Source of the DNA: Opitutaceae bacterium
Lineage (GTDB): Bacteria; Verrucomicrobiota; Verrucomicrobiia; Opitutales; Opitutaceae
NCBI GenBank assembly: GCA_005786775.1
Contig: SYDD01000392.1
Coordinates: forward strand, 1-6,081
Reading direction: 5' to 3'
DNA length: 6,081 bases
Part shown: in pieces, positions 4,282 to 6,081 of the stretch
Position numbering within the stretch: position 1 is the stretch's first letter
Layout of the letters: each line of letters opens with the position of its first letter
Program-made: the position numbers and the translations under genes
Notes under the pieces: generated by a model
Databases searched by the model: none
The model's input: the letters and a program-made list of their open reading frames with translations, nothing else
Told to the model about the DNA's origin: nothing

Positions 4282-6018
4282 TCAACCCGGCTTCGCCACG
4301 GCGGCCGCGAGGGCCTCGCGGGTGCGGCGCAGGCGGTCCCGCAGCGCGGGCTCGGTGACGAGCGGCAGCGCCTCGTCGAGCATCGCCAGGGCCTCCGCGC
4401 GCGCCCCGCGCTCCAGGCACGCGCGGAACGCCGCCAGTACTAGGCGCGTGTCGCGCGGGAAACGCCGCTGGCCCTCGCGCAACCGTTCGATGGTCTCCGC
4501 AGCCGGCAGTTCCGGGCAACGGCGCCACAACTCCGCCAGCAACTCGTAGGTCACGGCCAGCGCGGGCTCCAGGCGCCACGCCTCGCGCAGCGGACCCAAA
4601 ATCGGCGCCGCCTCGGCCGCGGTGAGCGGCGGCCCGCCCCGCGACGGTCCCGCCCCAAGCAGCCGCAGGTGCGCGAGCGTGAACCACGCCCGCGGCCGGG
4701 CCTGTCCGCCCGCCGTGGCCGCCGTGAGCAGCTCGAGCGCCCGCGGGTGGTCGCCCGCCTCAAACTCCAACAGCCCAAGTACGCCGGCCAGTTCGGCATC
4801 GTCAGGATGAGAAGCGTGCGCCGCTCGCAGCGTCCGGCCCGCCTGGGCGGCGTAACGGGAGGCGAGCTCCGGATAGCCGCCCGCGAGGATCGCCGCCTCC
4901 CCGCGCTCCCAGTCGCCCCGTACCCGCGCGACCTCGGCCGGGGTGGCGGGCCGGAACGTGAGGCGCGGGGGCCGGAGCGGTTCCACGGCGCGCGAGGCGA
5001 CCTCCGTGAGCGCGAGCGGCAGGAACCACGCCAGCTCCGCGCGGGCCTCGGCAAACCCGAGGCCGAGGCATTCGCGGAAGACCGCCTCGTCGACCGGTCG
5101 CGCGGCCGAGGCATCGACCAGCCGCCAAAACCCCTCGCGCCGCAGGCCCTCGCGGGCGTGGAGCGCCCAGCGGGCGAAAAGCGCGCAGGTGGCGGCCCAG
5201 CGGGCGTTGTCGGCCGGGGCGCGGGTGTCGCCCGGCAGGCCGCCGTCCCAGAGCCCGGCGAGGTCGGGGATAGCGGCCAGCAGCGGCGGCGGGGCCGCGA
5301 GCGCCCCCTTCCGCTTTTCCGGTGGCGTGACGAAGAAATCCAGCGCCGGGCCCGCGAGCTGCTCGGCCCGCATCAGCTCGCGTTCCTCGCACCAGAGGGC
5401 GCGCACGATGCTCGCGTGGGTGCCGCGCTCCGGGTAATCGATGCCTTCCCGGTAGAGCCCGTAGGCGCCGTACAGCGCCTCGTGCACCCAGGGCGGCGGC
5501 GCGGGCGTGCGGAGCCGCAGCAGCGTGTGCAGGTCGAAGCGGAACGTGGAGGAGCGGGTGAAGTAGCGCCCGCGCAGGTTCACGCAGAAGACCTCACGGT
5601 CGGACTGGGTGCGCTTGATGACGTTGGTCCAATGAGCCGACTGTTCCGTGGGCAGGCGCACGGAACCGAGCGATCCGGGCCCGCTGCCCCGGTCGGGATC
5701 CTGGTCAAAGATGACCACGGCCGTCGGCGTGGAGATCCGCGGCTGGAACCGGGGAGGCAGCGTGAGACGGGGGCCCCGCCAGAGCGCCTCGAAGACCGCC
5801 TGCGACGAGTCATCGCCGACTTGGGAGATGATCTCGAACCCCTCCGCCCGCGCGTAACGCCAGGGCGCGCCGCCGGGTCGGGTCTCGGTGATTACGAAGG
5901 CGGGCAGCTCGACCACGGTGCCGGCGGCGGCGGGCGCAGCCGGCGCGGCGGCGCGGGCGAAGCTGCCAGCCAGCAGCGCGGCGGCGAGGATCCGGACGGG
6001 GCGCAGCGGACAGTGCAT
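4282..6018 (-). CDS. Secreted protein: degenerate peptidase-MA-like domain plus TPR-like repeats
   Basis: A 578-aa protein with a signal peptide (MHCPLRPVRILAAALLAGSFARAAA), so it acts in the periplasm or outside. Next comes a TonB-box-like VVELPAFVITE at 35-45. Residues 50-190 resemble gluzincin proteases of the peptidase-MA/DUF1570 type: an FEIISQVGDD strand-helix start, TPTAVVIFDQD, then RFDLH at 160-164 where HExxH is expected and WVHEALYGAY at 177-186 where WLxEGxAxY is expected. Only the second His and the downstream Glu (E180) remain, so it is probably not an active protease. Residues ~365-570 form helical pairs typical of TPRs (AELAGVLGLLEFEAGDHPRA; RAEALAMLDEALPL), suggesting a protein-binding scaffold. 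I chose the ATG at 6018-6016; a GTG at 6045 would add nine residues before the signal peptide. Neither has a good Shine-Dalgarno. Coding is certain; the protease ancestry is my inference. Confidence 0.85.
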   Translation of the reverse strand: MHCPLRPVRILAAALLAGSFARAAAPAAPAAAGTVVELPAFVITETRPGGAPWRYARAEGFEIISQVGDDSSQAVFEALWRGPRLTLPPRFQPRISTPTAVVIFDQDPDRGSGPGSLGSVRLPTEQSAHWTNVIKRTQSDREVFCVNLRGRYFTRSSTFRFDLHTLLRLRTPAPPPWVHEALYGAYGLYREGIDYPERGTHASIVRALWCEERELMRAEQLAGPALDFFVTPPEKRKGALAAPPPLLAAIPDLAGLWDGGLPGDTRAPADNARWAATCALFARWALHAREGLRREGFWRLVDASAARPVDEAVFRECLGLGFAEARAELAWFLPLALTEVASRAVEPLRPPRLTFRPATPAEVARVRGDWERGEAAILAGGYPELASRYAAQAGRTLRAAHASHPDDAELAGVLGLLEFEAGDHPRALELLTAATAGGQARPRAWFTLAHLRLLGAGPSRGGPPLTAAEAAPILGPLREAWRLEPALAVTYELLAELWRRCPELPAAETIERLREGQRRFPRDTRLVLAAFRACLERGARAEALAMLDEALPLVTEPALRDRLRRTREALAAAVAKPG

Positions 6019-6065
6019 CGTGCGGGGGTGCCGGCACGGGAACACGGCCGGGCCGGTGACCGCAA

Positions 6066-6079
6066 GGCGCGATCGCGCC
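6066..6079. promoter_or_regulatory. 14-bp perfect palindrome upstream of the TPR protein gene
   Basis: GGCGCGATCGCGCC is fully self-complementary, with GCGATCGC at its centre. It lies about 48 bp upstream of the TPR gene's ATG, at the window edge, so it could be an operator. In DNA this GC-rich it could also be chance. Confidence 0.25.
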
Positions 6080-6081
6080 GG

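Noticed and set aside
3941..4687. Minus-strand open frame of 248 codons spanning the intergenic array
   Set aside because: It starts inside the TPR gene in another frame and reads through the 11-bp array, giving low-complexity ESKENRTRTE-like sequence.
6019..6045. GTG start at 6045 for the TPR protein
   Set aside because: It adds MFPCRHPRT ahead of a better signal-peptide start at the ATG at 6018, and has no ribosome binding site.

Overview
This is a very GC-rich bacterial window in which every convincing gene lies on the minus strand. The best guess for the organism is a member of the Opitutaceae (Verrucomicrobiota). The large TonB-dependent receptor has the N-terminal pattern typical of that family: a short 'VVLxxFEVS' motif, then 'GYKAANAISGT', then the plug. 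The TPR protein and the intergenic style (GC-rich hairpin repeats, 11-bp tandem arrays) also fit. This assignment is inference from sequence style, not from a search.

Layout, left to right. Positions 1-232 hold the first 77 codons of a Tat-exported protein that runs off the left edge. Positions 233-691 have no gene but contain a 17-bp palindrome, a roughly 110-bp repeat (copy A), an inverted copy of its hairpin core, and an 11-bp tandem array. Positions 692-1299 are a compact toxin-antitoxin operon. A 74-aa Phd/YefM- or VapB-like antitoxin overlaps a 128-aa VapC-type PIN-domain toxin by 4 nt, and an inverted repeat sits just upstream of the antitoxin start. Positions 1300-1746 have no gene but hold a possible three-way-junction structure, repeat copy B (same orientation as A, offset exactly 1160 bp) and a second kind of 11-bp tandem array.

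Positions 1747-3909 encode a complete 720-aa TonB-dependent outer-membrane receptor of the siderophore-receptor type. Positions 3910-4281 have no gene and carry an 11-bp array related to the first one, a short AT-rich patch and a strong hairpin. Positions 4282-6018 encode a secreted 578-aa protein. It appears to combine a degenerate peptidase-MA-like (gluzincin) domain with C-terminal TPR-like helices, and a TonB-box-like motif follows its signal peptide.

The genes do not form one pathway. The receptor and the TPR protein are both envelope proteins but are separated by 372 bp of structured DNA, so they are probably transcribed separately. The most noteworthy organisation is the toxin-antitoxin pair bracketed by direct repeats, and the repeated use of 11-bp-period arrays in the intergenic DNA. 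Nothing here is clearly a new defence system. The best candidates for undescribed biology are the repeat islands and the degenerate-protease/TPR protein.
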